DNA of 64,000 nt. It comes from Mycolicibacterium sp. J2 (GTDB lineage: Bacteria > Actinomycetota > Actinomycetes > Mycobacteriales > Mycobacteriaceae). The stretch spans positions 1-64,000 of the forward strand of contig NZ_JAPFPY010000023.1 of NCBI RefSeq assembly GCF_026240945.1. The letters are read 5' to 3'. Position 1 is the stretch's first letter, and each line of letters opens with the position of its first letter. A program made the translations under genes and the position numbers. Below, one piece after another: positions 8,102 to 17,771 of this stretch. The notes under the pieces are model-generated. The model was given only the letters and a program-made list of their open reading frames with translations. It did no database searches and was not told where the DNA came from.

Positions 8102-8917
8102 TCAGCCTTTCGCGGTCAGCGGTCTGGCGCGGTTCCAGACCTGGGTGAAAGCGTCTTCGAGGGTGGTCCAGAGCCTTGGCTCATGGTGACGTGACAGAAC
8201 CAGCACAGGGTTGTTGCGCCCGGGTGAGCCGTAGATGTGGAAGTTGACAATCATGGCGTCATCGACCCGAAAGATCGACGTGTAGAGCGCGGTGTCGTGG
8301 GTGCGAATGTCCAGCCCCGGGGTACAGGCGTGAGGGGCGAGCAACTCCACCGACGTGCGGCAGCGGGCGATGACAGCCTCGCCGATCCCTTCCTCCTCAC
8401 CGCGCAAGATCGTGGTCGCAGTGTCGGGATCCCCGACGAGAAACCGCACCGACACACCGCGGGCGGCGGCGGCGAGCAGGGTGTCGAGGAATCCGTCGAG
8501 GGTGTCGAACAGGAACGTGGCCGCGAGCACGAGGATGTCGATGCCGGTGGTGGCGTCGGCGAAATGCTGCTGCCACGTCGTGATCGGCAGCTGAGTACGG
8601 CTGGCATACAGGGTCGCGGTGAATGGCCCACCCGCAGACGCTGTTGTCACTGCACGGGCGGTAGCGGCCGGGTACTGCTTGGGCCACAGGTCATGCGGAG
8701 TGCAGTCGAGCACCTCGCTGGCGCTGCGGGCGTTGTGTTCGCGAATTCTGTAGTCGCTATCGGCCAGCCAGCGTCGCACCGACTTGATATCGACACCCAC
8801 CGCGGTGGCGAACCGCTGCGAGGACAGACCTTTGGCCTGTAGCCGCTGCGCGAGGCGATCGTTGGGAGTGATGGCGGCCTCGGTGCCGTCCTGCTCGTCC
8901 ATCGTGTCAGCGCACAT
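8102..8917 (-). CDS. HTH regulator with C-terminal DUF5919 (PLD-like) domain
   Basis: From the ATG at 8917 the protein has 271 residues: an HTH of Cro/XRE type (residues about 12-60, LSSQRFATAVGVDIKSVRRW), then an alpha/beta domain with TGIDILVLAATFLFD, RFLVGDPDTA, DDAMIVNFHIYG and a C-terminal W near the end. That arrangement is the DUF5919 family found beside transfer genes of actinobacterial elements. The frame stays open up to 9097, but that extension is a His/Arg-rich translation of a DNA repeat array, so a start at 8917 (or ATG 8902) is chosen. It shares its upstream region with the divergent transfer operon, and probably controls it. Confidence 0.72.
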   Translation of the reverse strand: MCADTMDEQDGTEAAITPNDRLAQRLQAKGLSSQRFATAVGVDIKSVRRWLADSDYRIREHNARSASEVLDCTPHDLWPKQYPAATARAVTTASAGGPFTATLYASRTQLPITTWQQHFADATTGIDILVLAATFLFDTLDGFLDTLLAAAARGVSVRFLVGDPDTATTILRGEEEGIGEAVIARCRTSVELLAPHACTPGLDIRTHDTALYTSIFRVDDAMIVNFHIYGSPGRNNPVLVLSRHHEPRLWTTLEDAFTQVWNRARPLTAKG

Positions 8918-8996
8918 CTTCCCGTGTCGTCCGTATCCATCCTTCAGCGCGTGGTGTCTAGTTTGCCATGCGATTGCCGCCACCCTGCGGCGATAG

Positions 8997-9096
8997 TGTC
9001 GGTGTGATGTCCGTGGGTATGTCCGGCCGTGTCCGAAATGCCCGTGGATGTGTCGGAAATGTCGGCACATGTCTCTCGCAACGTCCGTGATGTCCA
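8997..9096. repeat. Array of ten TGTCSG-like hexamers spaced one helical turn apart
   Basis: TGTCGG or TGTCCG, or one-base variants, begin at 8997, 9008, 9020, 9030, 9039, 9051, 9060, 9070, 9082 and 9091. Spacings are 9-12 bp, mean about 10.4. The array fills the divergent intergenic region between the HTH/DUF5919 gene and the SCO3933-family gene. Direct repeats in phase with the DNA helix suggest cooperative binding of a regulator or initiator along one face. It is not a CRISPR array: there are no unique spacers of constant length. Confidence 0.6.
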
Positions 9097-9155
9097 CGTG
9101 AACTGAATCCAGCGCCGGACCGGCGTCAACATCTCACGAAAGGACTAGTAGGACA

Positions 9156-9500
9156 ATGCGTTTGAGAATCGATACGTCTGGAACTCGTTTTATCGTCACC
9201 CGCGCTCCGGAGCCACGGCTGAACTTCGAAACCGGCGCCCCGAAAGTCGACACCGCCACCGGGATGCCGATGTACGCCACCCAGGTCCTCGCGCTGGATG
9301 ACTCCGGCGGCGAAGTACTCAATGTCACCGTGGCAGGAGACCCCAAAGTTACAGTCACGCAGTCTGTTTCGGTGGTTGGTCTGGTGGCCATCCCGTGGGC
9401 CCAAGGTGATCGCAGCGGGGTGGCGTTCCGCGCTGATGCCCTCACCCCCGCCACCGCCAGTGGTGCTGCGCCGAGTGAGCAGACACGCCCGCAGAAGTAA
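9156..9500 (+). CDS. SCO3933-family regulatory protein of integrative elements
   Basis: This 114-residue protein has an N-terminal beta-rich region (LRIDTSGTRFIV...PEPRLNFETGAPKVD) and ends in a disordered Ser/Pro tail. The pattern FETGAPKxDxxTGxPMYATQVLAL matches the SCO3933 family, small proteins encoded directly upstream of FtsK-like transfer genes in Streptomyces and other actinobacterial elements. Their biochemical role is not established. The ATG is preceded by an AGGACTAGTAGGA stretch usable as a ribosome binding site. It is the first gene of the transfer/replication block. Confidence 0.7.
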   Translation: MRLRIDTSGTRFIVTRAPEPRLNFETGAPKVDTATGMPMYATQVLALDDSGGEVLNVTVAGDPKVTVTQSVSVVGLVAIPWAQGDRSGVAFRADALTPATASGAAPSEQTRPQK

Positions 9501-9592
9501 CCCCAAGCGGGTGTGGGGTGCGGTGAACCGATCACCGCACCCCGCCACCCCGGGCATTGCTGTTGACCACACGCTCACGGAGGGCATCTCTC

Positions 9593-11030
9593 ATGACATC
9601 GAACAATAAGAACACCACCAACAGTGGATCAGGCGATGACGACTGGTTCGGAGAACTGGTCATGTCGCTGTTCACCGCAGCCGGGTATGTGCTCTGGTGG
9701 GCGGTGCTGTTCCCGGCGATCAGCGTGCCCATCATCGCCAGCCTCGTGCTTGCCATCAGCCACGGCCCACGCGTGGGCCTGATCTGCGCGATCGTGTGCA
9801 GTGCCGGGTATGCGGGCTGGGCCTGGCTCCAACCGGGGTCATTTCGCGCCTGGGTGACCGAACCGGTACGGCGGCGCTGGCTCACGTGGTCGCGCTACAC
9901 CCGCACCTGGGAATCGACCTGCACCTTGCACGGCCTGACGGCCACACTCGGCGGACGCACCCTCACTCCCACCCTGCGCACGGTGACAATCGGTAAAACC
10001 ACCGATGTGCTGGCGGTGCGCATCGTCACCGGCCAGTCCGTGGCAGATTGGCATAAACAGTCCGACGCGCTGGCCGCCGCGTGGCGCGCCGACCGCATCA
10101 GCATCACCGCCACCTCGCCTGGCGAACTGCGCATCACTTTAATGCGGGCAGACGTGCTCGCTGAACCGATCGTCCTGCCCATGCCCGCCCCGGCAACCCC
10201 GGTGGACCTGGCGCTGGTGCGGGTCGGGATCACCGAAACGCGGCATTGGTGGCAAGTGCCGCTGCTCGGTCACCATGTGCTGATCGCCGGGGCAACCGGC
10301 GCAGGCAAAGGCTCAGTGCTGTGGTCGTTGATCGCCGGCATCGCCCCCGCGGTGAAGACCGGACTGGTGCGGTTATGTGTCATCGACCCCAAAGGTGGCA
10401 TGGAACTCGGTGCCGGAGCACCCCTGTTCACCGTGTTCACCCACGACGCCACCGACACCACCCTGGAGCTGCTACGCCAGCTCGTCACGGTGATGCACGC
10501 CCGGGCGAATCGTCTGCGCGGCCACACCCGACTACACACTCCCACGACGTCGGAGCCGTTGTTCGTGGTAGTGATCGATGAAATCGCAGCACTGAGTGCG
10601 TATGTGACCGACCGCAAGGTCCGCACCGAAATCGAACAACTCCTGGGCCTCCTGCTCTCGCAAGGCCGCGCAGTCGGCATCAGCGTCGTCGCCGCGGTGC
10701 AAGACCCCGCCAAAGACACCCTGCCGTTAAGGCAGCTGTTCACGGTGCGGATCGGGTTGCGCCTGACTGAAGCCACCCAAACCACTATGGTCCTGGGACA
10801 GGGAGCACGCGATGCCGGCGCCGAATGTGACCGCATCCCCGACGCGACACCGGGTGTTGGCTACATGATGGTTGACGGCACCGCCTACGCCCAGCGGGTG
10901 CGGGCCTTCCACGTCACCGACCACGACATCACCGCGCTGGCCACTCGCTTCCGCCGACCCCCGAGCCGACCGAACAAGACCCACCAGCCACACAACACCG
11001 ATACCGGGCACACCGTGAGTGAGGGCAGCG

Positions 11031-11038
<8 letters not shown>
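9593..11038 (+). CDS. FtsK/SpoIIIE-type DNA translocase (TraSA/TraB-like conjugal transfer protein)
   Basis: From the ATG at 9593 (good GGAGGG ribosome binding site) the protein has 481 residues: two N-terminal membrane segments (about 17-65), a Walker A loop GATGAGKGS near residue 233, DPKGGMELG, a Walker B VVIDEIAAL near 325, and RAVGISVVAAVQDP, the FtsK sensor region. Single hexameric translocases of this type move double-stranded DNA between mycelia or cells in AICEs such as pSAM2. The C-terminal tail is basic and polar. The gene overlaps the downstream initiator gene by 8 nt. Confidence 0.88.
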
Positions 11039-12546
<1,508 letters not shown>

Positions 12547-12554
<8 letters not shown>

Positions 12555-12747
12555 AAGATGCCCGACTACGACACATGCTCGCTCCGAGTGTGACGTTCGA
12601 GTCGATGCTCCGAACATGTCAGAGGGAGGTGTTGAAATTGACCTGCCGAACCGGTATCGGCTCCCGCGCGAGGCCAACCGCGCGCTGGTAAACGTCATAC
12701 TGGCTATGCGGGACCGGACGCCTAGATCAGGGAGGGGAGTGGCATGA
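12547..12747 (+). CDS. Small protein between rep and integrase (possible excision factor)
   Basis: This 66-residue frame overlaps the rep stop by 8 nt and the recombinase start by 4 nt (ATGA at 12744-12747), so it fits exactly into the operon. The product has an acidic N-terminal half and a basic helical C-terminal half (YRLPREANRALVNVILAMRDR). Its place immediately before the integrase is where AICEs encode Xis. With a serine integrase the equivalent would be a recombination directionality factor, a very diverse group. The role is inferred from position alone. Confidence 0.5.
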
Positions 12748-14390
12748 GCCTCAGGTTCGCCTTCTATGGCCGAGTGAGTACCGAGGACGCCCAAGATCCG
12801 GAGGCGAGCCGCAGCTGGCAGAAACGTCGTGCCATCGATCTGATCAGTCCGCATGGCGGCGTCCTCGCCGCCGACTACTTCGATATAGGACAGAGCCGGT
12901 CGCTTCCCTGGAAACGCAGGCCGGAGGCTTCACGTCTGCTCGCAGATGTCACTTCTCGTGACCGTGGCTTCGATGCCGTCGTGATCGGGGAACCTGCTCG
13001 CGCGTTCTACGGACCGCAATTTGCGCTCACCTTCCCGGTGCTCACGCACTACGGGGTCGGCCTATGGGTGCCTGAAGTTGGCGGAGCGGTTGATCCCGGA
13101 TCCGAGGCACACGACCTCGTGATGACGCTCTTTGGCGGAATGAGCAAGGGAGAACGTGCGCGAATCCAGATGCGCGTGCGTACCGCGATGTCGGCACTCG
13201 CGCAGGACACAACCAGATACCTCGGCGGTCGCCCACCGTACGGTTATCAACTCGTCGATGCCGGCCCGCACCCAAACCCCGCCAAGGCAAGTCTTGGGCA
13301 GCGTCTTCACCGCCTGGAGCCTGACCCCGAGACCGCCCCGACCGTCGAGCGGATTTATCGCATGTATGCCGATGGTGCTGGCTTGCGCTTCATCGCACAG
13401 CAGCTCACCGACGATGGAGTGCCATCACCGAGCCAATACGACCCGGCACGGAACCGGCATCGTGACCCACGTGGATGGTCCCATTCGGCGATCCGCGCAA
13501 TCCTCGACAACCCGGCGTACCGCGGTATTCGTGTGTGGGGCAAGCAGGAGAAATACGAGGTCTTGGTCAACCCCGACGATGTGGCTGCCGGGTACGAGAC
13601 TCGTATGCGGTGGCGTGACGAGGTCGACTGGATCGCACCTGACCGGCGAACGCACGAAGCGCTGATCACTGACGAGCTGGCGCAGGCTGTCCGACTTCGG
13701 ATGCAGGCGCGGCGGGGTCCGGGTCTTGTGTGTAGCAGAGAATCGACGGTGCCATATGCGCTGCGCGGGCTGCTGTTCTGTGCCGCATGTGGACGCCGCA
13801 TGCAGGGTGCCGCCCGACCAGGGAAGCAAACAACGCGCATCCTCTACCGATGTGAGCTGGGCAAGTCGCGTTCCGTACCTGTGGACCTGAGTGACCATCC
13901 GCGCACCGTCTATCTTCGGGAAGACGAGGTGACCGCACGACTGGACGAATGGATCGCCACCCTGGCCGATCCAGAAGACCTCGCCCGCGGGCAGGAGATG
14001 GACCCCTCGGCGAGAACTGGCCACGCCGCCTTGCAGCGCGAGCTGAGCGAGGTCAACAGCAAGATTGCTGCCTTGGTCGCCGCGGTCGAGTCGGGTGTGG
14101 CTGTTGAGGACTTGACTGCTGCGTTGCGTCGCCGCACGGCCGAGCGTGACGAGCTGAGGGCTCGTCTTGAGCGAACGGAGCGACCCCACGTCATGTCTGC
14201 TGTCCAGATCAGCGAATTGGTACAGGAGCTGGGCGGACTGTCGGTGATCCTCGGCAAGGCGACCGGGGTGGAACGCGCCCAGGTGTACGCGAGCCCGGGT
14301 TTGCGTCTTGATTACGACCCGCACCTACGACAAGTCAAGGCGACGGCCGACTTAAGTCGTGTCGCCGGATGTGTCCGAGGGGGGACTTGA
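12744..14390 (+). CDS. Large serine recombinase (site-specific integrase)
   Basis: The protein has 548 residues. The N-terminal resolvase domain has the catalytic Ser12 in YGRVSTED and further active-site residues around GEPARAFYG. A recombinase domain follows (GGRPPYGYQLV..., residues about 165-330), then a zinc ribbon (LLFCAACGRRMQ...YRCELG) and a coiled-coil region (about 420-480). This is the large serine integrase family, which recombines attP and attB with only a few bp of shared core. Its last six codons and stop lie inside the tRNA-Leu gene, so the chromosomal junction forms the 3' end of the reading frame. Confidence 0.9.
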   Translation: MSLRFAFYGRVSTEDAQDPEASRSWQKRRAIDLISPHGGVLAADYFDIGQSRSLPWKRRPEASRLLADVTSRDRGFDAVVIGEPARAFYGPQFALTFPVLTHYGVGLWVPEVGGAVDPGSEAHDLVMTLFGGMSKGERARIQMRVRTAMSALAQDTTRYLGGRPPYGYQLVDAGPHPNPAKASLGQRLHRLEPDPETAPTVERIYRMYADGAGLRFIAQQLTDDGVPSPSQYDPARNRHRDPRGWSHSAIRAILDNPAYRGIRVWGKQEKYEVLVNPDDVAAGYETRMRWRDEVDWIAPDRRTHEALITDELAQAVRLRMQARRGPGLVCSRESTVPYALRGLLFCAACGRRMQGAARPGKQTTRILYRCELGKSRSVPVDLSDHPRTVYLREDEVTARLDEWIATLADPEDLARGQEMDPSARTGHAALQRELSEVNSKIAALVAAVESGVAVEDLTAALRRRTAERDELRARLERTERPHVMSAVQISELVQELGGLSVILGKATGVERAQVYASPGLRLDYDPHLRQVKATADLSRVAGCVRGGT

Positions 14391-14457
14391 ACCCCCACGC
14401 CCGTTAATAGGGCACTAGCACCTCAAGCTAGCGCGTCTGCCATTCCGCCACTCGGAC
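14372..14457 (-). tRNA. tRNA-Leu(GAG)
   Basis: On the minus strand a full tRNA folds: acceptor strands GTCCGAG and CTCGGAC, a D arm, the anticodon stem CTAGC/GCTAG with loop TTGAGGT (anticodon GAG), a long class II variable arm (GCCCTATTAACGGGC), and a T arm with TTCAAGT loop. The discriminator is A at 14372 and CCA is not encoded. The overlap of 19 bp with the integrase reading frame marks it as the junction of the integrative element. Confidence 0.95.
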
Positions 14458-14560
14458 CAGCCCACATCCATCGGGTGGGGCGCTTAAGGCTAACGGATAT
14501 GCCCGACCCCGACAAAACCGAGGCCCGGAACGCCGTGCCCGCAGGTGGTAGGAAAGGGAC

Positions 14561-15916
14561 GTGACATTGCCCCAAGGCGAGCGAAGCGACCGGATTCAGC
14601 CCGAAGACGAAGTGGTCGACCTCGTCAGCAGCCTCATCCGATTCGACACGTCCAACACCGGTGAGCCCGAAACCACCAAGGGCGAGGCCGAATGCGCGCA
14701 CTGGGTGGCCGCCCAACTCGAAGAGGTGGGTTATGAAACCGAGTACATCGAGGCGGGCGCACCCGGCCGCGGAAACGTCTTCGCCCGCCTGAAAGGCGCC
14801 GACCCCAGCCGGGGCGCGCTGCTGATCCACGGTCACCTCGACGTGGTGCCCGCCGAACCGGCCGACTGGAGCGTGCACCCGTTCTCCGGGGCCGTCGAGG
14901 ACGGCTATGTCTGGGGCCGCGGCGCGGTCGACATGAAGGACATGGTCGGCATGACCCTCGCGGTCGCCCGGCATCTCAAGCGTGAGGGCATCGTCCCGCC
15001 CAGGGACCTGGTGTTCGCCTTCGTCTCCGACGAGGAACACGGCGGCACCTACGGCTGCCAGTGGCTGGTCGACCACCGGGCCGACCTGTTCGAGGGGATC
15101 ACCGAGGCGATGGGCGAGGTCGGCGGGTTCTCGCTGACCGTGCCGACCCGCGACGGCGGCGAGAAGCGGCTCTACCTGATCGAGACGGCCGAGAAGGGGC
15201 TGTCCTGGATGCGGCTGGAAGCCCGCGGACGGGCCGGTCACGGCTCGATGGTGCACGACGACAACGCCGTCACCACCATCGCCGAGGCCGTCGCCCGGCT
15301 GGGAAAGCACCAGTTCCCGATCGTGTTGACGCCGTCGGTCGCCGAATTCCTCGCCGCGGTGTCCGAGGAGACGGGTTACGAGTTCGACCTGGACTCACCC
15401 GACCTGGACGGCACCATCGCCAAGCTGGGCCGCATCGCCCGCATCGTCGGCGCCACGCTGCGCGACACCGCCAACCCCACCATGCTCAAGGCCGGTTATA
15501 AGGCCAACGTCATCCCCGCCACGGCCGAGGCGATGGTGGACTGCCGGGTGCTGCCCGGCCGCAAGGAGGCCTTCGAGCGCGAGGTCGACGAGCTGATCGG
15601 GCCCAACGTCACCCGCACCTGGGAGCGCGACCTGCCGTCGGTGCAGACCACCTTCGACGGTGACCTGGTGGACGCGATGAACGCCGCGCTGCTGGCCGCC
15701 GATCCGGGTGCACGCACGGTGCCCTACATGATGTCCGGTGGCACCGATGCGAAAGCCTTCTCCCGCTTGGGGATTCGTTGCTTCGGCTTCGCGCCGCTGC
15801 GGCTGCCGCCGGACCTGGACTTCGCGGCGCTGTTCCACGGTGTCGATGAGCGGGTACCCGTGGACGCACTACAGTTCGGGGCGAAAGTCCTGCACAACTT
15901 TCTTACCAAATGCTGA
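14561..15916 (+). CDS. M20 family metallopeptidase (Rv2141c-like)
   Basis: A 451-residue zinc peptidase or deacylase of the ArgE/DapE/carboxypeptidase type. Metal-binding motifs are LLIHGHLDVVP (about 87-97), GRGAVDMKD (about 121-129) and SDEEHGG (about 156-162, with the catalytic Glu). The dimerisation domain follows ALSWMRLEARGRAGHGS-like sequence. Length and position beside YbhB and pyrD match Rv2141c. The GTG start has an AGGAAAGG ribosome binding site. The N-terminal coding sequence contains GCGAGCGAAGCGACCGG, a short word also found in two other genes here. The physiological substrate is unknown. Confidence 0.88.
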   Translation: MTLPQGERSDRIQPEDEVVDLVSSLIRFDTSNTGEPETTKGEAECAHWVAAQLEEVGYETEYIEAGAPGRGNVFARLKGADPSRGALLIHGHLDVVPAEPADWSVHPFSGAVEDGYVWGRGAVDMKDMVGMTLAVARHLKREGIVPPRDLVFAFVSDEEHGGTYGCQWLVDHRADLFEGITEAMGEVGGFSLTVPTRDGGEKRLYLIETAEKGLSWMRLEARGRAGHGSMVHDDNAVTTIAEAVARLGKHQFPIVLTPSVAEFLAAVSEETGYEFDLDSPDLDGTIAKLGRIARIVGATLRDTANPTMLKAGYKANVIPATAEAMVDCRVLPGRKEAFEREVDELIGPNVTRTWERDLPSVQTTFDGDLVDAMNAALLAADPGARTVPYMMSGGTDAKAFSRLGIRCFGFAPLRLPPDLDFAALFHGVDERVPVDALQFGAKVLHNFLTKC

Positions 15917-15943
15917 AGCCTGACAAACTGCTGAAAGGGCGCG

Positions 15944-16468
15944 ATGAGCAAGTCACCGTATGACAACCTGCCGCAGCTTCCGACGTTCACGCTGACGTCC
16001 GAGTCGGTGACCGACGGTCAGCCGCTGGGCAACGACCAGGTCAGCGGGATCATGGGAGCCGGTGGGGCCGACGTGTCACCGCAACTGAGCTGGTCCGGTT
16101 TCCCGGAAGAGACCCGCAGCTTCGCGGTGACGATGTACGACCCCGACGCCCCGACCGCCTCGGGTTTCTGGCATTGGGCGGTGGCCGATCTGCCGGCCAG
16201 CGTCACGTCGCTGCCCGCCGACGCCGGCAACGGTGACCCGCTGCCGGGCGGCGCTGTGACCCTGGCCAACGACGCCGGCCTCAAGCGCTTCATCGGCGCG
16301 GCCCCGCCGGCCGGCCACGGCCCGCACCGCTACTACATCGCCGTGCACGCGCTGCCCGTCGAGTCACTGGGGCTGCCCGACGGCGCCACCCCGGCCTATC
16401 TCGGCTTCAACCTGTTCGGCCAGGCCATCGCCCGCGCCGTCATCCACGGCACGTACGAACAGAAATAG
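15944..16468 (+). CDS. YbhB/YbcL (PEBP-like) family protein
   Basis: A 174-residue cytosolic protein of the phosphatidylethanolamine-binding/Raf-kinase-inhibitor-like family. The characteristic ligand-pocket segments are DVSPQLSW, MYDPDAPTASGFWHW and GPHRYYIAVHAL. The M. tuberculosis counterpart by position is Rv2140c (TB18.6). The start has a nearby GAAAGGG ribosome binding site and the gene follows the M20 peptidase by 27 bp, so they may be co-transcribed. It ends 2 bp from the convergent pyrD stop. Confidence 0.88.
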   Translation: MSKSPYDNLPQLPTFTLTSESVTDGQPLGNDQVSGIMGAGGADVSPQLSWSGFPEETRSFAVTMYDPDAPTASGFWHWAVADLPASVTSLPADAGNGDPLPGGAVTLANDAGLKRFIGAAPPAGHGPHRYYIAVHALPVESLGLPDGATPAYLGFNLFGQAIARAVIHGTYEQK

Positions 16469-16470
16469 AT

Positions 16471-17535
16471 CTACCGCGCGGCCGACCCGACCGCCTCGGC
16501 CAGGGATCCGAACCCCCCGGCCCGCAGGCGGTCGGCGATGCCGTCGTGGATGTGTTTGGCCCACAGCCCGCCGCCGTAGATGAACCCGGTGTAGCCCTGC
16601 AGCAGCGACGCGCCGGACACGATGCGCTCCCAGGCGTCGTCGGCGGTCTCGATACCGCCGACGCTGATCAGCACCAGGCGATCGCCCACCCGGGCGTACA
16701 GCCGGCGCAGCACCTCCAGCGAGCGGGCCTTCACCGGCGCGCCGGACACCCCGCCGGGCCCCAGGTCGGCCACCCCGGGGGTGCGCAGCCCGGCACGGGA
16801 GATCGTGGTGTTGGTGGCGACGATGCCGGCCAGACCCAATTCGACTGCCAGGTCGGCGATCTCGTCGATGTCGGCGTCGGACAGGTCGGGCGCGATCTTC
16901 ACCAGCACGGGGGTGTCGGTGGCGGCGCGCACCGCCGTCAGGATCGGCCGCAGCGAGGACACCGCCTGCAGGTCGCGCAGCCCGGGGGTGTTCGGCGAGC
17001 TGACGTTGACCACCAGGAACGCGGCCAGCGGGCCCACCAGCCGGGCGCTTTCGGCGTAGTCGTCGACGGCCCGGTCGGCCGGGGTCACCTTGGTCTTGCC
17101 GATGTTCACCGCGATCGGCACGTCGGGGGTGTGCTGGGCCAGCCGGTGCGCCAGCGCGGCGGCGCCGTGGTTGTTGAAGCCCATTCGGTTGAGCAGCGCC
17201 CGGTCCTCGGCCAGCCGGAACAGCCGGGGCGTCGGATTGCCGGGTTGCGGTTGTGCGGTCACAGTGCCGACCTCGGCATAGCCGAAGCCCAGCGCACCCC
17301 AGACCGCCATCCCACGACCGTCCTTGTCGAAGCCGGCGGCCAGGCCCAGCGGCCCGGGGAAATGCACGCCGAACACCGTGCTGGCCAGGATCGGATCGGT
17401 CGGGGCGAGTAGGCGGCGCAGCGCGTTGCGGCTGACGCCCAGGGCTGCGGCCGCCCGCAGGGCCGCGAACACATACGTGTGAATGCGTTCCGGATCGACG
17501 AGAAAGAACATCCGGCGCAACAGGTGGTAGATCAC
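16471..17535 (-). CDS. pyrD: Dihydroorotate dehydrogenase (quinone), class 2
   Basis: A 354-residue flavoprotein that oxidises dihydroorotate to orotate in pyrimidine synthesis, passing electrons to membrane quinone. The N-terminal amphipathic helices (YHLLRRMFFLVDPERIH) are the class 2 membrane anchor. FMN and substrate residues appear in LAAGFDKDG, GFGYAEVGTVT, NVSSPNTPGLR (catalytic Ser) and SVGGIETADDAW...GYTGFIYGG. The GTG at 17535 overlaps the upstream DUF5703 stop by 4 nt and fits the family's N-terminus; a longer frame upstream has no homology-like sequence. Confidence 0.95.
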   Translation of the reverse strand: MIYHLLRRMFFLVDPERIHTYVFAALRAAAALGVSRNALRRLLAPTDPILASTVFGVHFPGPLGLAAGFDKDGRGMAVWGALGFGYAEVGTVTAQPQPGNPTPRLFRLAEDRALLNRMGFNNHGAAALAHRLAQHTPDVPIAVNIGKTKVTPADRAVDDYAESARLVGPLAAFLVVNVSSPNTPGLRDLQAVSSLRPILTAVRAATDTPVLVKIAPDLSDADIDEIADLAVELGLAGIVATNTTISRAGLRTPGVADLGPGGVSGAPVKARSLEVLRRLYARVGDRLVLISVGGIETADDAWERIVSGASLLQGYTGFIYGGGLWAKHIHDGIADRLRAGGFGSLAEAVGSAAR

Positions 17536-17771
17536 AGCGCCGGCTGATCCCCGAGTGCGGTCTTCTTGCGGCGCAGCAGCACTCGGCGGCTGCCGTCGGT
17601 GTACAGCCGCACCCGGGTCAGCTCCCAACCGCGGTACTCGGCCTCGATCGACAGCCGGATGGATGCCGAGAGCCGGGTGACGTCCGGGGGCAGTCGTAGT
17701 GGTACCCACTCGTATTCGTCGGACAGCTCACCGGCCCAGCCGGCCGGCATCCGGCCCCGTTGCACGCTCAT
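17532..17771 (-). CDS. DUF5703 family protein (Rv2137c-like)
   Basis: A 79-residue soluble protein with the pattern YEWVPLRLPPDVTR...AEYRGWELTRVRLYTDGSRRVLLRRK. This is the small DUF5703 family conserved between the lppL and pyrD genes in mycobacteria. It overlaps both neighbours by 4 nt (ATGA with the lipoprotein gene, GTGA with pyrD), so the three are one translational unit. Function unknown; no catalytic residues are apparent. Confidence 0.8.
   Translation of the reverse strand: MSVQRGRMPAGWAGELSDEYEWVPLRLPPDVTRLSASIRLSIEAEYRGWELTRVRLYTDGSRRVLLRRKKTALGDQPAL

Noticed and set aside
8997..9096. CRISPR array
   Set aside because: Units are 6 bp with 9-12 bp periodicity; there are no 30-40 bp unique spacers and no cas genes.
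8918..9097. N-terminal extension of the DUF5919 regulator
   Set aside because: It is a His/Arg-rich translation of the TGTCSG repeat array; the HTH begins after ATG 8917/8902.
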